A stretch of DNA of 64,000 nucleotides from Heliocidaris tuberculata. Its lineage: Eukaryota > Echinodermata > Echinoidea > Camarodonta > Echinometridae. Made by a program: the position numbers and the translations under genes. Shown here one piece after another: positions 43,993-57,422 of this stretch (the stretch's first letter is position 1; the number at the start of each line of letters is the position of its first letter). The stretch is from NCBI GenBank assembly GCA_025618425.1, contig CM046847.1, positions 5,342,441 to 5,406,440 of the forward strand, in the 5' to 3' direction. The notes beneath the pieces were generated by a model. It had not been told where the DNA came from and ran no database searches. It saw only the letters and a list, made by a program, of their open reading frames with translations.

Positions 43993-46563
43993 GAGAAAAA
44001 TATCAATAAAGAATGTAGATCACGTAACCTGTAATGGTCACAAATAATGAAGAATCACAGCTGAGGCGAAAAAAACGTTTAGTGGCTAGCCATAATGTTC
44101 TCATTAGGCCGATCACATAAAACTAACAAAAGCTGTACTACAATTGTTTGTTTCTTGGCTTTTGCTTGCATCCTCACACACGTAAGATATGTCAGGATAC
44201 AAACAGAAGCCCTGAACAGAAGTTGCTACCTTTTTTAAATTCAGTATGATGAACAGGCAGTAGTCAATTATTAGACCAACAACAGTTCGTTTGAAATACT
44301 TTGCAAAGTAAAAGGTGAGGGAAAGGCAGAATTTGGCCTAGAAACGCTCCAGGATTTGGTGGGGACTACATATCGTCATCATAACAAGTGATATTTAAAA
44401 TCATTTAAAAATATTGATAGTAAAACAACATAATCTATGAGTACATGTAGTTGCAATATCCTCACTCATCTAGCTTTCCATTAATTGCATATGTCAATGC
44501 TGTGTAACATGATGAATACATGTACATATCTTCCCCTTAATAGGGCTCCCTTAATAGGGCTAAAAGCATTTCACCTCACTCTGAGTTGTTCTGACAAATG
44601 CTCTGGTGACAATCACTGAAAGCTTCATTGCATCAAAGACATAGGGTTAGGGTTATGTATAGTGTTTGGTCTAGGGTTGGAGTTAAGAATTTTGGTGTAG
44701 GAAATTAAAAGCGGAGCAATAGTCACCGTAGCATGTGTCATAAAACCCACCCAGGAAGTCCACCACACAGAGTTTTTTCAAATATCTTTGCAAATTGTGA
44801 TGCCATATGGACCGACCCTTTTAATTCAGGCATTCAGGCTTGCATATCACAGCTTTCAACACACTGATACATGAAATCCAAATGTCGTATAACTTACCAC
44901 ATGAACATATCTACCATATATACCATGAATGTGATTACACAGTATAAACCCGTATAAATAGTTTTGCACCAAATCTTTGGGTTAGATATCAAGCAAATGT
45001 CATAAATATCATTACTTCTCTTCTACACATCAACCTAGAATGGAAAAGTAATATCCTTTTGGAAACAAAAAAGAGAGATATTTTGTGCAACGTCGTTTAC
45101 AATGATTTAAACCTGAAGTAAGAACTCAAATAATCAGTGTTACACAAATAAACATGTTCCTTTGAGTAAATCAGTGAGAAATCTTAGATCAGGGCCATGT
45201 TTCATAAAACTTGCCATTGATAATGGCCAAAACAAATCTATATGACAAATTTGCTCTCAGCCAATCAAATTCACTGATTTCAGTAGCTTATAACAGTTAC
45301 TGTAACTTGTTATTGGATTTTTTTTTTTTAAACTATGAAACAAGCCCAGAACAAAACATGAACCAGGATCAGTTTATCTAATATTCAATAATTGTTCTTA
45401 TTTTGTATTTTGCAAACTGATTTCCTTTAAGAGACAATTTTACAATTATAATGATTTTATCATAGCTAAGTAATTGCACAGACTCTGAGTAACACTTTTT
45501 TACCAAGCTCAACACAATTTGACAATGTGCATAAATCACATACATGTGTGCACAGTTTGGCACTAGTTACATCTCCCATTTAGCTCTTGTTGACATGACC
45601 TGTTTTAAAAATACTGTAACAGATAATGCCACTGCCTACAATACATATTTCATTGGTGGGGCAAAATACATACTGTAATTTTAATATTTTACCTTTGAAG
45701 ATTCAGAAAGAAAACACAGGCAGGCCATGTATATTAACCCCAATATGGGGAAGACTGCACCCCCGGTATATAAATATCCAGATACGCCACTTACTGAAGA
45801 CATTTTTTTTTTTTTTTTGTTGTTTAATACTGCCTTTCTTTCCAGCACACAAACATACAGTTGGTCTACTGAAAATAGAAATTGAAAATTTCAGGAAACA
45901 TACACCTGTGATCGGTAAACCTGTCATGCGATTGTCAGCTAGTCAGTAGTAAAATTGCACAGGTTACCAGAAGATCTTATTATGAGAGTTTTGGAACATT
46001 TTATGACATGCACCTAGGATTACACAGGGTTGATACACAAAACTAAAATGGCATTGGACACTTCAAATAAGCCATATAACAGCATTGTTCAGTAACAAAA
46101 TGGCCTTAAATGGCATGAATGATCATACACTGTATCACACTGAAGTATTGTTTGTCGTTTTCTTATATTTCAATACCTGTGACAGTCTTTGAAGCCCGGA
46201 TTGCAGGGGAAAACAGAAAGAAATTCTAAAGCAAACATGCTTCCATGGATTTATTCTACCATTTCTGCATACTAATAGACTTGCTGAGCAAAATTCATCG
46301 GTAATGAATTTTATGGTCATGTATACATAGAATCCTGGGGTAAAATGCAGGAGCGGAAAAAAGGAGGAAAATTAATTTAGTCACACGGTGGTATGCTGTG
46401 ATTCTTTCTCTACAGTTGAATTTTATATGCATCATAATAAAAAAATGAAACCACTTCAGCCTCAAAAAACAAAAACAAACACCAACTCCACCTACTTTTT
46501 AATACTGCAGTATGCAACTGCAGTAATCATTTAAAATGGAGGACGCCAACTTGTTCGCTTCAT
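43993..46563. other. Intergenic DNA downstream of CCDC142
   Basis: AT-rich sequence with one MITE (45191-45348). No exon or RNA gene was recognised. Confidence 0.5.
45191..45348. mobile_element. MITE 'ggccctgtttcataaaactt' family, copy 1
   Basis: Degenerate inverted ends 'agggccatgtttcataaaac' and 'actatgaaacaagccc' enclose the conserved core 'ctctcagccaatcaaattc'. Copies 2 and 3 lie at 54102-54247 and 62249-62396. Confidence 0.8.
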
Positions 46564-46569
46564 TTTATT
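46564..46569 (-). promoter_or_regulatory. Possible polyadenylation signal of CCDC142
   Basis: AATAAA on the - strand, about 400 bases after the stop codon of the CCDC142 gene. A (TA)n microsatellite at 46853-46881 would lie in the 3' UTR. Confidence 0.35.
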
Positions 46570-46847
46570 TCTTTTGGAATGGTAATAGGTTCAACTTAAC
46601 GTGAGACCTGCTCACGAATATCCCCTTGCACAGTACTCTTTCCTTTCATAATTTGGAGATATATGTTTCATCTATAACCACATACTTCGTAATTATGATT
46701 TCTCATCTATCGCTTAATCAGGAAAGTTGGCTCCCAACATATGTTAGGGTTACCCAAAAAGCATGCGTGCGCAGGGGTTAATAAATATTTCAGTCGGGAG
46801 AATAAGGAGAGGGCCCTATCCCTCAAGTTACTTAAGGGATAGTATTG

Positions 46848-46887
<40 letters not shown>

Positions 46888-46968
46888 AGGCTATTCAGGT
46901 GACAATTTGGTGGATGAATTAACCAAAGCAAGTTTCAGCATGCATCAAAGCCTCTCCTGCAATCACCT

Positions 46969-49900
46969 TCAGCTTTCCATCCCTCCAGGCGAATTCAAAC
47001 AGCTAAATGGACTCTTCCACCTATTGCCTGTGTGCACACGTAGACTCAACCATTCCTTGCGGTGGGGGATGTTGTAGGCCTCTTCGTCGATGCCGTCCAC
47101 AGAGTCAGTAACGTAGCCCCGATCTGACCCTGCCATGGCATCGTTGTTGTCCCCACCCACAGGGAGGGTGCTAGGGTGGGCTGGGGGTGCCAGGTTCTGC
47201 ACAGTGAGAGGGGAGTCAGACACGCTGCCAAAGCTGCCCCTGCGGGATCCCGTGCTCTGAGCTGTGCTTGTACTGTACTCTGAGTCTGTATTGACAATAA
47301 CATGAGAGGAATTGGAGTGGTGGATGGATGTAGGGAAATCAAATTCACATCTCATATACCCAGTAGAAAGGTGCAAATACATAGTTTGGTTAAAATCACC
47401 AATTTTCGTAATTTTGTACATATATACAATCAATTTCGTCCTTACATACTTCATCTTTCCTGTTACTATCATTTCAATTTCTAATGAAAGATGAAGGCTG
47501 AAAAACATGTTAAAAACATTTAAAAACTAACTCTAAATAACGATGTAGGGATTCATGAGCATATTTCTTGATGGTTCACAAATAACAACACCTCTACAGA
47601 AGCCCTGTACGAAATGACTTTTCTATTAGGTGGTCAATTAAGTAAGTATGAGAGGTGAGGATTTGCAAGTTTTAAGTTCTTGAAGTTTCAAGCATAACAA
47701 AATCGATAGGCAGAAGAAGCCATGTATTACATGGCTTCCCACAGACTTAAGTAATAGACTTGACAACTAGCATTTATATTATTTAGTGCCTCCAGTTTGG
47801 CAAGTTTTCTGAAGCCCTATCAAATTCTTGCTCGTATCAAGAAAAAGGACTTACCTAAAATTTTATTGGATATGGCAGGGCGATTGCTAAAGTATACACA
47901 ATTTGCAGCTTCTTCCTGCCCATACTTTATGCTAAATATGCATTATTTGTTTGTAGCACATTGCTTGGAAAGCATTTATGCTAAAGAAAGCATTCTACAA
48001 AATGCTTTGGGCATGTGCTAATCTGATCAACCACATGGTTGAAGTGTCAGCCACAAACTGACAGACCTTTAAGAGCCTTGTATACTTACTGACTTCTTCT
48101 TTGGATGAAGCACTAGCCATTGCAGAGCGTCTTATCGGCTGCTGCTTGAGAAGGAGTATGGCGCCCTCAAAGTTGCGTATTGCATCAAGAGACAGGACGC
48201 TCTGTTTGCTCTCTGGGTCTAGTTTGCTGGCCTCAGAAGACAACCACTGACGGACGAAGCTGAAGTCTTGTTCCAACTGATGTGCCCCATGCACGCTGTG
48301 GAGTTATACAGAAATTGATTATCACATGGAATTCAATTGACCTCCAAACTAATAACAACACACAACCTGTCTTTCAAGGCAATATTGGACTATAAATGAT
48401 AGAGTAAAATATGTATTCAAGAATGGCTGTAATGTTATATTGTTTGAAAACAGATGTCATGAACAAGTGAGCCTGACTTTTTCACTCTGAATGAAAAACT
48501 TTAATACTTCTATACATCGTCCGTTGGTGATGCATAGTGGTAGCAAGCATAGAGTTAATGTATTAAATCATTCTTGAGATCTCAAGATAAAATGACATCA
48601 GCACATACAGATCGTCAACACAAGACTTTAAAGCTTCTCATACCAAATTTGGTTGTGAGGACAGAACATTTAATGCAGTATGTTTTAAAAAATAAATTAT
48701 TGAGAATATGAGATGGTGTTCAATAATGTTTTCAATAACTCATTAATTGCTCATTATTCAATATGAGCATGATTCAAAATTGCTGCTAAAACAAATTGCT
48801 TTTGACATTTTCAATTTTGGATGTGATAGAATAAAATTCAAATTAGCCATATGTATTTCTTTAAAACCAATTGCTATTTGCTATTTCCAAGACATTTAAA
48901 AAATCAATGAAATAATAGAAATTATCAATTTTTTTTTAAAAATAATATTTTGATGATGTGAGATTCAGAATTCTTTAGCCAAATAAAAGTGATTGAGCAT
49001 TACTAGGATTTAACCCCCCCAAAAAAAAAAATGAAAAATGAAAAATGAAAAAAAAAATGAAAAACAATAAAAACAAGACTTTATAAAATATCACTTTGGG
49101 ATATGATATTTCATCACTGGACTCTGGAGCCCACACATGTTAGTTGATTGTAAATTTCACATTCCATCTTTACAAATTTCCTCTCAGCGAAATGTACCTC
49201 CAAATTGTGATCTTGTAAGCATCTCCTATCCTGAACATAACTTTCAAGTACATTTCTTTGCTTTGCATTGTTGAACACCCGACTCATGTAAATATCAGTT
49301 TTGTTATTTCCTGACTTGTGTAAGTTTCAATCTTGGTATGTGTAATCTACAATGTGCCGAAAAAAGGCACCTGCTACAAGCAGTGGTCTCCTTTCTGAAC
49401 AGCAAAAGCTCCAAATCAGTCACAAAGGCACCTAATCTCTTCAAAGTCATATGTTATAGAACTTGTGACCTTGACATTTCATAGGCAGTATCTACTAAAC
49501 CTGTGCAAAGTTTCGCAGAATTTTGAGTAAGACTGCAAAAGGGATTAAGTAACTTTAATGATGGTTAATTAGTTGAGTAAAAATATACTATTCTAAGAAG
49601 GTATTTATCCAAGAAGTGTTTTGTGCAGGGTTGATTTCATATTATATACGATTTGCCCCCCCCCCTCTCCCCTCCCCCCCCCCCCCCCTCCCTTGTCTTA
49701 GATTTTATTGTTCTACTTGTAATCAGCACTTAGGCTCCTCCTTCAAAATAAGCATCATCTAACTCTCCAGCATCATCTGGACTGTGATGGACAAGATAGT
49801 GATCTGAGCCCCATGCCCCCCCCCCCCCACCTCCCCTCCTCTTCCTTCCCCTTCCCCTCCCACCCATCCTACAGAGTACATTGACCCGTACCTGAACTTT

Positions 49901-52900
49901 GGTTTCTCTTTCAGAATGAACGTCATCCAGCTCTCCAGCATGGTCTGCACTGCGATGGACATTATGGTGATCTGAGCGGTTGTCTTTAGCTTGGTAACGC
50001 CCTCTGCTATCGGCACTAGGAGAGTGTCCACAATGGTTGAGGCGTAGGGGTTGTGAACACTCGGTAATTCTGGTTTTAGAAGAGAAGTTTCATGTCAATG
50101 GAAGTTAAAGTTGGTGTGGGGGTAATGAAATTAAGGCATCTGTGGTCTGGCAAATTAGAAGGCTTTGACACATTTTGGCAACTTACATGTACACAATGTA
50201 CACCACATATTACAAAAATCAACATGACTTCTATGCACTTTAGCATCACCTGTGTGATTAACTGTCAGATTGCTTCACATGCTTACCTTTGATATTCATG
50301 TCATGCCACTTGCGCACTTTAACCCTTTCAGGACAGGAATTATTTAAGAGCTCAATTGATCACATTTTGTTCTGCAAATTGGCAACAATAATATTTTTCT
50401 TTTAGTGCTACGTGGTTCTAATAAGATGTAATGTCTTGAAAAATAATATACATGGTTAGGAACTTTGTTGAAAAGTTGAAAAAGTTGCCAATTTGGACAA
50501 AAAACAATGATTTTGAACCTCTCAATGTGATGCCAATTTAAGGATGTTCAATCTTATTCTCCTTTTTAAAATTCCTGGCATCAAACGCAATATGATTATG
50601 CAACAAAAATGGACACAGTATGTGCAGAATTTTTTGCTCTTTCTACTCATGCATCTGGTATATTTTTTAAGGCTCTAAATCAAAAGTTATTGGGCCAAAC
50701 CACAAAATGTGGTCAATTGTCTCGAAAGGGTTAAAAATCTCAAATACTAAATACACCATAAAACTGGGTGAATAGGAACAGTTTTGACACAGAATTGGAA
50801 AATTGTGAGATATATATGCTTTAAACTGTTACTTGTCTACCAAGAAACTATTAAAAATTCATTGTGGAAGGGGTTTAGATTAAATAGGTCTTTGAAAAGA
50901 CAATGCTTTCAGAAGCATCAAAACCATTATCATAAATTTAAATGATAAAAGCATATCTCTGAAATCACTACAGACATCAAAACGTTACCATGTGTTTATA
51001 GTGCAACAGAAATTTGTTTTAATATTGTTTGCATCCTGGCTTTAGAGCTGCTTGCTCACAGAAATAATAGGGAAAAACAGGCATCGCATATGTATAATAT
51101 TATTGGCAGTAAACAATAACTGTTGGGTCAATGGAGGGGGTGGGGTGGGGGTGAGGGGAATCAGTGAACTATATTTTAAATTTTTGTACTTTTCTTTCAT
51201 TCATGTAATGGCCCTCATGAGAATTTAATGGATAATCCTATTCGGAACGTGTGTAGAATGTTTTAAGATTTATTTAATAACTTATTGAGTGAAATAATAT
51301 TTGCTGAACTATGCCAGACACAGAGTATCGGGGTTCTTAGGGGCCTGGAAATGACTGTTCTAAGAATGCCAATGAGTTTTCAGGCTTTAATATTATTCAT
51401 ACCTCGATTCATATCTAAAATATCATTATTACTGTGTCTGTTGTACATGTGATATGTGTATTTAGGTGCTATAGGTATGTTTGGCATCAGGAAGTATAGA
51501 TCATAACTGCTTGGTAGTCTGTTCCTATTCAACCCGGTTATTCAGGGGGGAAAATTTAAATAAGAAAAATGAAGAAAAAATATATAAACCCAATTGTAAT
51601 CAACTTCCTTCAAAGGAATTACATGCAAGACCATATTTGTAAGGTCTTCATGCAAAATGTGATGATTTACTTCAGTAGGTCTAAAGAAAGAAGGAAAGCA
51701 TGCTGAAAAAAAATAAATAGTTGACTGCCTATTAAGCCTGCAAGCCAACAAGCTAAGAACTATTCATGAATTGTTGGGTTATCAATTCATGGTAAAGACC
51801 ATACTGCAGAACCTTCAGAGCATGTTATATATATCATGTTTGATCCTGTGAGTGAGTAGCCTAGGTATGCTATTTTCGGAAGACAGGGGTAACAATCTTA
51901 CCATCAGTTGTCTTCTTACGCCAGACCTTTCCCATAGGCATGGCCTTCGGCCAGAACTCATCGCTGATCTTCAGACAATCCCTGCAGAACTGCCGGCTAC
52001 AGTGGCTAGACAGCCCCTGCAAGGAAAGAACATGAAATGTATCCTTTTACCAATAATCAATTCCAATATGCCATAGAATGCTGGAGGTAGCTTAAAATAA
52101 TCACCCACATGTAGTGGCAAACATAAAAGAAAACAAAAATGTCCTGAACAGATGAGCCCTAGTTTCTGTGATCAAATGTTGTAATCCAATCGGACGGACT
52201 GTTGCAGAATTTTCACTCTAATATGCATCTGGATGCAAGGTATTGGGTAACATTTGCTTAAGATTGATATTAATTATTTGTGACTCTCATCCATTCCAGA
52301 GCAGGTTTTCATGTACGGTACTAAATGTAGGTTTCACTAAGTTATACAGAACACAATTTCATATGTTGTGACCCAGAAGGCTGTTAACCCATAGCAGTAC
52401 AGTGTCTCCATTTAGTGACATTTTTGTATTATCTTTTCCTTCAGAATGCTAGGAATTACACATTATACATGAGCAGAAGGAGCAAAAATCACAGAAAATT
52501 TTTACTCTATTTCCAAAGCAGTATGTTGTGCCATTCATGAATAACAGCAATTTAATTGTACCTACCGTAATCATTAAAGTCTTTAAATTGGCAACACGGT
52601 GTATAATATATAATCACTATTTTTGTGTACAAATTGGCAATCTTTGTGTTCAATTTTGCAATTTTCATTCACACTGGTTCATTTAATACACATTTGTAAT
52701 TTTTTCAAACTATGTAGGAGTGGAAATTAAGAATAATTGTTGCCTATTTGAGAAGGGAAAACTGATTAATTTTGACTAAGAAAACTCTGAACTGCATGAT
52801 TATTGACATGAATTTGAAAATGCCCATCTGGCTTTCAGTAGATGGTTTCCTAAAGAGATTTAAAGGTCATGTAGAGTTTTGGTAACCCTCAAAAACTGTT

Positions 52901-54807
52901 CGTCAGATTTCTTCAATTTTTGTTGATAAATAGGAAGATACTAGCAATTCTAAGACACTGTGATGATTTCACCTCCTAAAGTTTAATATTAAACAAGTAA
53001 CAGGCAAAAACTAATTTATGTGCCGGGACAGGCATGTAAAATCCCAACAAAGGCAGCATGTGCTAAACCTGCATACACACGTGTAAAACCAATGAGTAGC
53101 TACACACAGTGATACACATGCTGTCTCTATGCGAAGCCCCAAGATTGCTGTGCGGGGAGCCATCGGGGTGGAAGGTCCTAGCATAGCGGCAGTGATCGAG
53201 CATTCCTTACAGATATTTACACTGAAATTCACCAAAAATCATAGATGTAATACCAAATGATCTCTTACAGGCATCTTTTGATACAAGGAGAACAACATGA
53301 GACTATATTTAACATGTTTCTTTTCAATTTCCTTTTTGCTACCAATACTGTACATGAGCTTTAAATATATGCTTCACTGAAGGAAATCATTTTAAGAAAT
53401 CATACTGGGTGTTTGAGATCTTGGAATAAACCTTCAATGGAAGGATCACTAGTAGAGGTCGATCTGTGAGTTGGTGTCTTACTTGTAGTCTGCTAAGTTC
53501 AGCATTAAGCTTATGATGCAGAGACTCCATGTGTGAGTTGAAGTTAGCGACTGCAATCTGGGGCTGCTGACGCCTAGGGCTGACAGGGCCCTGGGTTGTG
53601 GAGAGTGCAGAACGTAGCGCTGGTAGGAGCTTCAACGTGGCCATGGCATGATCATTCACAACCTGGGAGTAGAAATAGGACAGAAGTCATTTTAACTGGC
53701 CACGTCAAATACTTCGGTTTACTAAAACATTTAGATTTCATGCATACTTTCAAATATGTGGGATGTTCTCGAACCTGAAAACTTGCTATTGTCTTGCATG
53801 TCTCAGCAATAAACAATTAAAGCAAGGAGGATTCTACTAATACATGCACATGTATGCTATCATCAACAACAGAAAAACTGAATAATTTATCGTCGGGAGT
53901 CCTGGGAGAAAAAAAAATCTATAAATTTGAATACAATATTTTAGTGGTGAATTTATAATGACAAAGATTACTTCTAAAGTGCATATTGCTGCTGCCCCTA
54001 TATGTCACTATGTGTTCTATGTACATATTTACAGGAGCCATTGTCAACAGTTTATAACATCATTTCACTTAGTTAGCTTATTCACTCAACCCTTGGCCAT
54101 TGGCCCCGTTTCATAAAACTTGTTATCAATAACAATTGCAACAGATCTATGACATATTTACTCTCAGCCAATCAAATGATCTGATTTCAGTAGCTTATAA
54201 CAGTCACTGTGACTTGCTATAATAACAAGTTTTATGAAACAGGGCCCAGGTCCCAAATGACATCTAGAGACAGTCCAGAGACATAAGCAATGCACCATAA
54301 TATGAATCAAGGACCTCCCTGTCGCATTAACCTTTAACCCCAATGTACAAACCACTATACCATGACACCGCTCCATTTTCTTTATATGTTCTGTTGTGAT
54401 GCATTTTAAAGCAACAAACAAGTTTGGGTGGCTTTTTCTTCAAAATTTCATAAATCTCTTACTCTTTGAGCAGTTTTATCTGTTTCCCTAATTTCATATT
54501 TTTATTTTCACTTGAATCAAAATATACCACTTGAAAAGAAAATACCCATCCACTCTACCCCACCCCCCCCCCCCCCCCCCCAGCAGTCCTCCTACATAAA
54601 AGTGACTCACCCTCAGGTCACCATAGGATATGAGCAGGAATGGGCCAACAATCCAGTTAGCAAGGAAATCCTGGCTCTTGAGTTGGCACCATTGTGCAGC
54701 AGTGCCCAGACTGACCGCTAGCCTGGTCAGTGCCTGGACCACTCCAGCCTGGCAGTGTGAGACCTGGGCTTGAACCCCATGGATCAGGAAGTTTAGTCCA
54801 TTCTTGC
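46969..54807 (-). CDS. CCDC142 orthologue (coiled-coil domain-containing protein 142), C-terminal exons
   Basis: Six - strand exons join in phase with GT/AG borders: 54807-54611, 53662-53483, 52016-51902, 50069-49892, 48295-48090 and 47285-46969 (TGA at 46971-46969). They encode about 396 C-terminal residues. The series matches the CCDC142 family as I know it: AAQWCQL...FLANWIVGPFLL, a MPMGKVWRK segment, ESWMTFIL, then SVHGAHQLEQDFSFVRQWL and SVLSLDAIRNFEGAI. The extreme C-terminus (EWLSLR...RW..PFSCLNSP) resembles the vertebrate tail. A Ser/Gly-rich acidic linker (STAQSTGSRRGSFGSVSDS) precedes it. Family members are about 700 residues long, so roughly half, including the start, lies upstream of 54807 or outside the window. 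The molecular function of the family is not established. Confidence 0.8.
49657..49690. repeat. Poly-C-rich tract in a CCDC142 intron
   Basis: Long C runs interrupted by CT, with a second one at 49817-49830. A partial repeat of the neighbouring exon lies beside them: 49755-49800 ('ctctccagcatcatctggac...') resembles exon sequence at 49930-49985, suggesting a small local duplication of exon 4 of the series. Confidence 0.6.
53129..53260 (+). other. Short ORF island, uncertain
   Basis: A 43-codon + strand frame starting MRSPKIAVRGAIGVEGPSIA lies in a CCDC142 intron. It has a more coding-like composition than its surroundings but no family I recognise. It could be a retroposed exon fragment or chance. 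Confidence 0.2.
54102..54247. mobile_element. MITE 'ggccctgtttcataaaactt' family, copy 2
   Basis: The inverted ends 'gccccgtttcataaaacttg' and its complement (54228-54247) are well preserved. The core shares 'ctctcagccaatcaaatgat' with the other two copies. It lies in an intron of CCDC142. Confidence 0.85.
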
Positions 54808-55364
54808 CTGGATGGATGGAGATAGCAGAAAGAAAACAAAGGATAATTATATTTTATGTCCGAAAAAAAATACATTTTTGTCTCTTATTTTAATACAGAA
54901 TTCTACAAAGTGGAAAAATGTTTATACATTCACAAAAAAGGGGTGTCTTTTGATAATTTCATATAGACTTCTACTAAATGGAAAATGTGGATAGTCAAAT
55001 AAGAAAGAAAGAAGTTTTGTCTTAGGGTACTTTCAATTTAACAACATGGAAAATATCCAAACAAAACAGTTTTGTTTTATGGAACTTTCAACTAAAATTC
55101 AATAAAGTGGAAAATGTGCATGTTTCCGCATGAACAGTTTTATCTTTTAGTACTTTTATATAGAATTCTACTATGCAGAAAATGTGCATGAGCAGAAAGC
55201 GGAAATCATCTGATCTGAGCCAGCACTGCCCAGCAGGGCATCATCTCTATGTAAAATGACATGAGTTAATGCCTTTTTAGGCTCTCAGAAATCACTGCAT
55301 AATTCGAGTCCTCTTCAGTTTCAGGGCTTCATGTAATTGGCTACATGTCGTTTTTCCTAAGGTT

Positions 55365-55700
55365 CATAATTCCGAAGGTTTGTTTTTCGAAGGTTTGTTT
55401 TTCGAAGGTTTGTTTCTCCGACGGTTTGTAATTCCGAAAATGAAAAAGGGTTCATATTTCCGAAGGTTCGTAATTTTGAAAAGTTATGTAAGGCTCTATT
55501 GCATTTTCGGAATTACGAACCCTATTTCATTTTTCGCAATTACAAACCTTCGGACTAACGAACCTTCGGAGTAATGCATCAATTTTTCGAAATTATGAAC
55601 CCTATTTTATTTTCAGAATTATGAACCGCCCCTGCGATGGAGAATTTGTGTTTCGGACTTACAAACCATCAGAAAAATGAGTACCCCCCCCCCCCCTACA
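55365..55700 (-). repeat. Reiterated 'ttccgaaggttcgtaa' element, copy 1
   Basis: This stretch is built almost entirely from variants of 'ggttcgtaattccgaa', first in one orientation and, after about 55500, in the opposite one. It ends 'gagtacccccc'. It is the reverse complement of the element at 61569-61950. Translations of it are repetitive and not genuine. Confidence 0.8.
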
Positions 55701-56044
55701 GTTATATGTACACACACCTATTTCTGCAGGGTGCACAAAACATTTGTCATCCTTCGCTTTGCATGACAGGGGGGTTTTTTTCAGCAAATGTCTTTTCTTG
55801 ACAAAAGATGAAAAACACACACATACTGGATTTAAATGTAAATATTTATTGCAACATTACATAATATTGTCACTTTGGTGCATGAGATTTACATATCTGT
55901 TTTGAGTATTTTACAGACTACACAACTGGTCTAGCTATTTGTTTCAAAAGGAGTACTGAGTTCGGATTATTAAAGATTTACAAAAAGAAAACCAAAAAGA
56001 CATGTAGTCAACTCACATGTTTCATTTTCAAGAGGAAAACATTT

Positions 56045-56240
56045 TGGCCCAAATTCTCATGGTTTAAACCATGGTTTAAACCTGGATTTTTTAAGCATAC
56101 TTGCGCACAGAATCCGATCTAATCATATATTTTCTTCGAGCACGCACATGGGCAATATGCGCTTATTTATGCTTATTTTAGTATGCTTACAGAGGTTTAA
56201 ACCTTACCCATGGTTTAACCTCCTTTGTGAATTCGGGCCT
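56045..56240. mobile_element. MITE family 'gcccgaattcacaaagg', copy 3
   Basis: Matches 7803-8008 and 20882-21091 through the core ('cacatgggcaatatgcgctt') and the right end 'cctttgtgaattcgggcc'. The left end is more degenerate. It shows the family is dispersed and not only part of the P450 duplication. Confidence 0.85.
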
Positions 56241-56769
56241 TTAAGTGTTTAATCAATATTGTATGCAGTCTGTTCTTTAAGTACTTTCACATTAATATCT
56301 ATGACTTCAGACAAGTAATCTTTTTTAGTCACATGTTAATGGATAGACGTACAACCAAGCATTTGTATGCAATGCTTTTGAAAGTATTTTGATTTCCAGC
56401 ACGATTTTCTAATTTTGTTATAATCTTGAAGATTCCAAACGTCATAATACACACAAGTTTGTAATTATCATATTTACTACATTTACATGGATAAATTAAT
56501 CAACTATTTAGAACAACTACCCGAGTATCTATCAACCAGCATTAGCACCACAGGTACTCAAAGCAACCTTACTAAAGTGTCTCCTTTAACGACTTGACAT
56601 TCAAGAGTGAACTTCTCAGGTTACGATGACAACCGAGCAATTACATTATTAAGAACTGTGCCGTCCTCATTGTCGAGCGACGATCGGTGGAGAAGCACTC
56701 CAGGAAATTTGAATGGACATGAAAGAGCCAGATGAGAAAAATATATATATTAGTGGAGAAAATGTAACT

Positions 56770-56900
56770 TTAATCTAAATCAACAGCATCCGTAATATAA
56801 TAATAACTCTCTGTTGCTACAGTAGTAATGAAAATGCGCGGGAGGCGTAAGTATCGCTCCCTACCCCTAGAGACATAGTGGCACAGGCCCTGGGCACCGG
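56770..56900 (-). other. Candidate terminal exon, uncertain
   Basis: A good acceptor ('ctctcctccacag' on the - strand) precedes a frame reading GAQGLCHYVSRGRERYLRLP and ending at a TAA (56772-56770). I do not recognise the protein. A second coding-like stretch, ending VLNNVIARLSS and a stop at 56621, lies just downstream. They could be the 3' end of another - strand gene lying further right, or chance. Confidence 0.25.
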
Positions 56901-57205
56901 CTGTGGAGGAGAGAGGTGATGTTACTGATCTTCTCTCCTAAAGAACCCTGAGAATATGAAGATGCGGTGGGGAAAGTGGAAAAGAAATCCAATCAAAAGT
57001 TTACATCGCTGGATATGAATTATATGAATAACCATAATCAGACTGATCACAGGTGTTGCTGTATTCATACTTACATTATATAGTGTATACTCAAGGTTCT
57101 TTCATACTTATCATCTCTTGTTTTTTATGCTTATAGCCATCCTCATTTTCTACACTTGTGTATTTCATAGTCTCTCTTTTTCTATTCCTCTATGTCTCAC
57201 ATTCT

Positions 57206-57209
57206 TTCT

Positions 57210-57245
<36 letters not shown>

Positions 57246-57382
57246 ATCATCTATTCACTTTTGATGGTGTCTTTCCCTCTTAATCTGTACATTGTTCAGG
57301 TACATATATATATATATATCTGTTTACATCACTAAACTTATATGCCTTCTTTTCCACCCTTTCTCTACCACTCACTCTCCCT

Positions 57383-57418
<36 letters not shown>
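57206..57418. repeat. (CT)n microsatellites
   Basis: Two CT runs (about 57206-57241 and 57388-57418) with a TA run between them (57302-57320). The surrounding 56901-58920 region shows no other gene or clear element. Confidence 0.8.
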
Positions 57419-57422
<4 letters not shown>

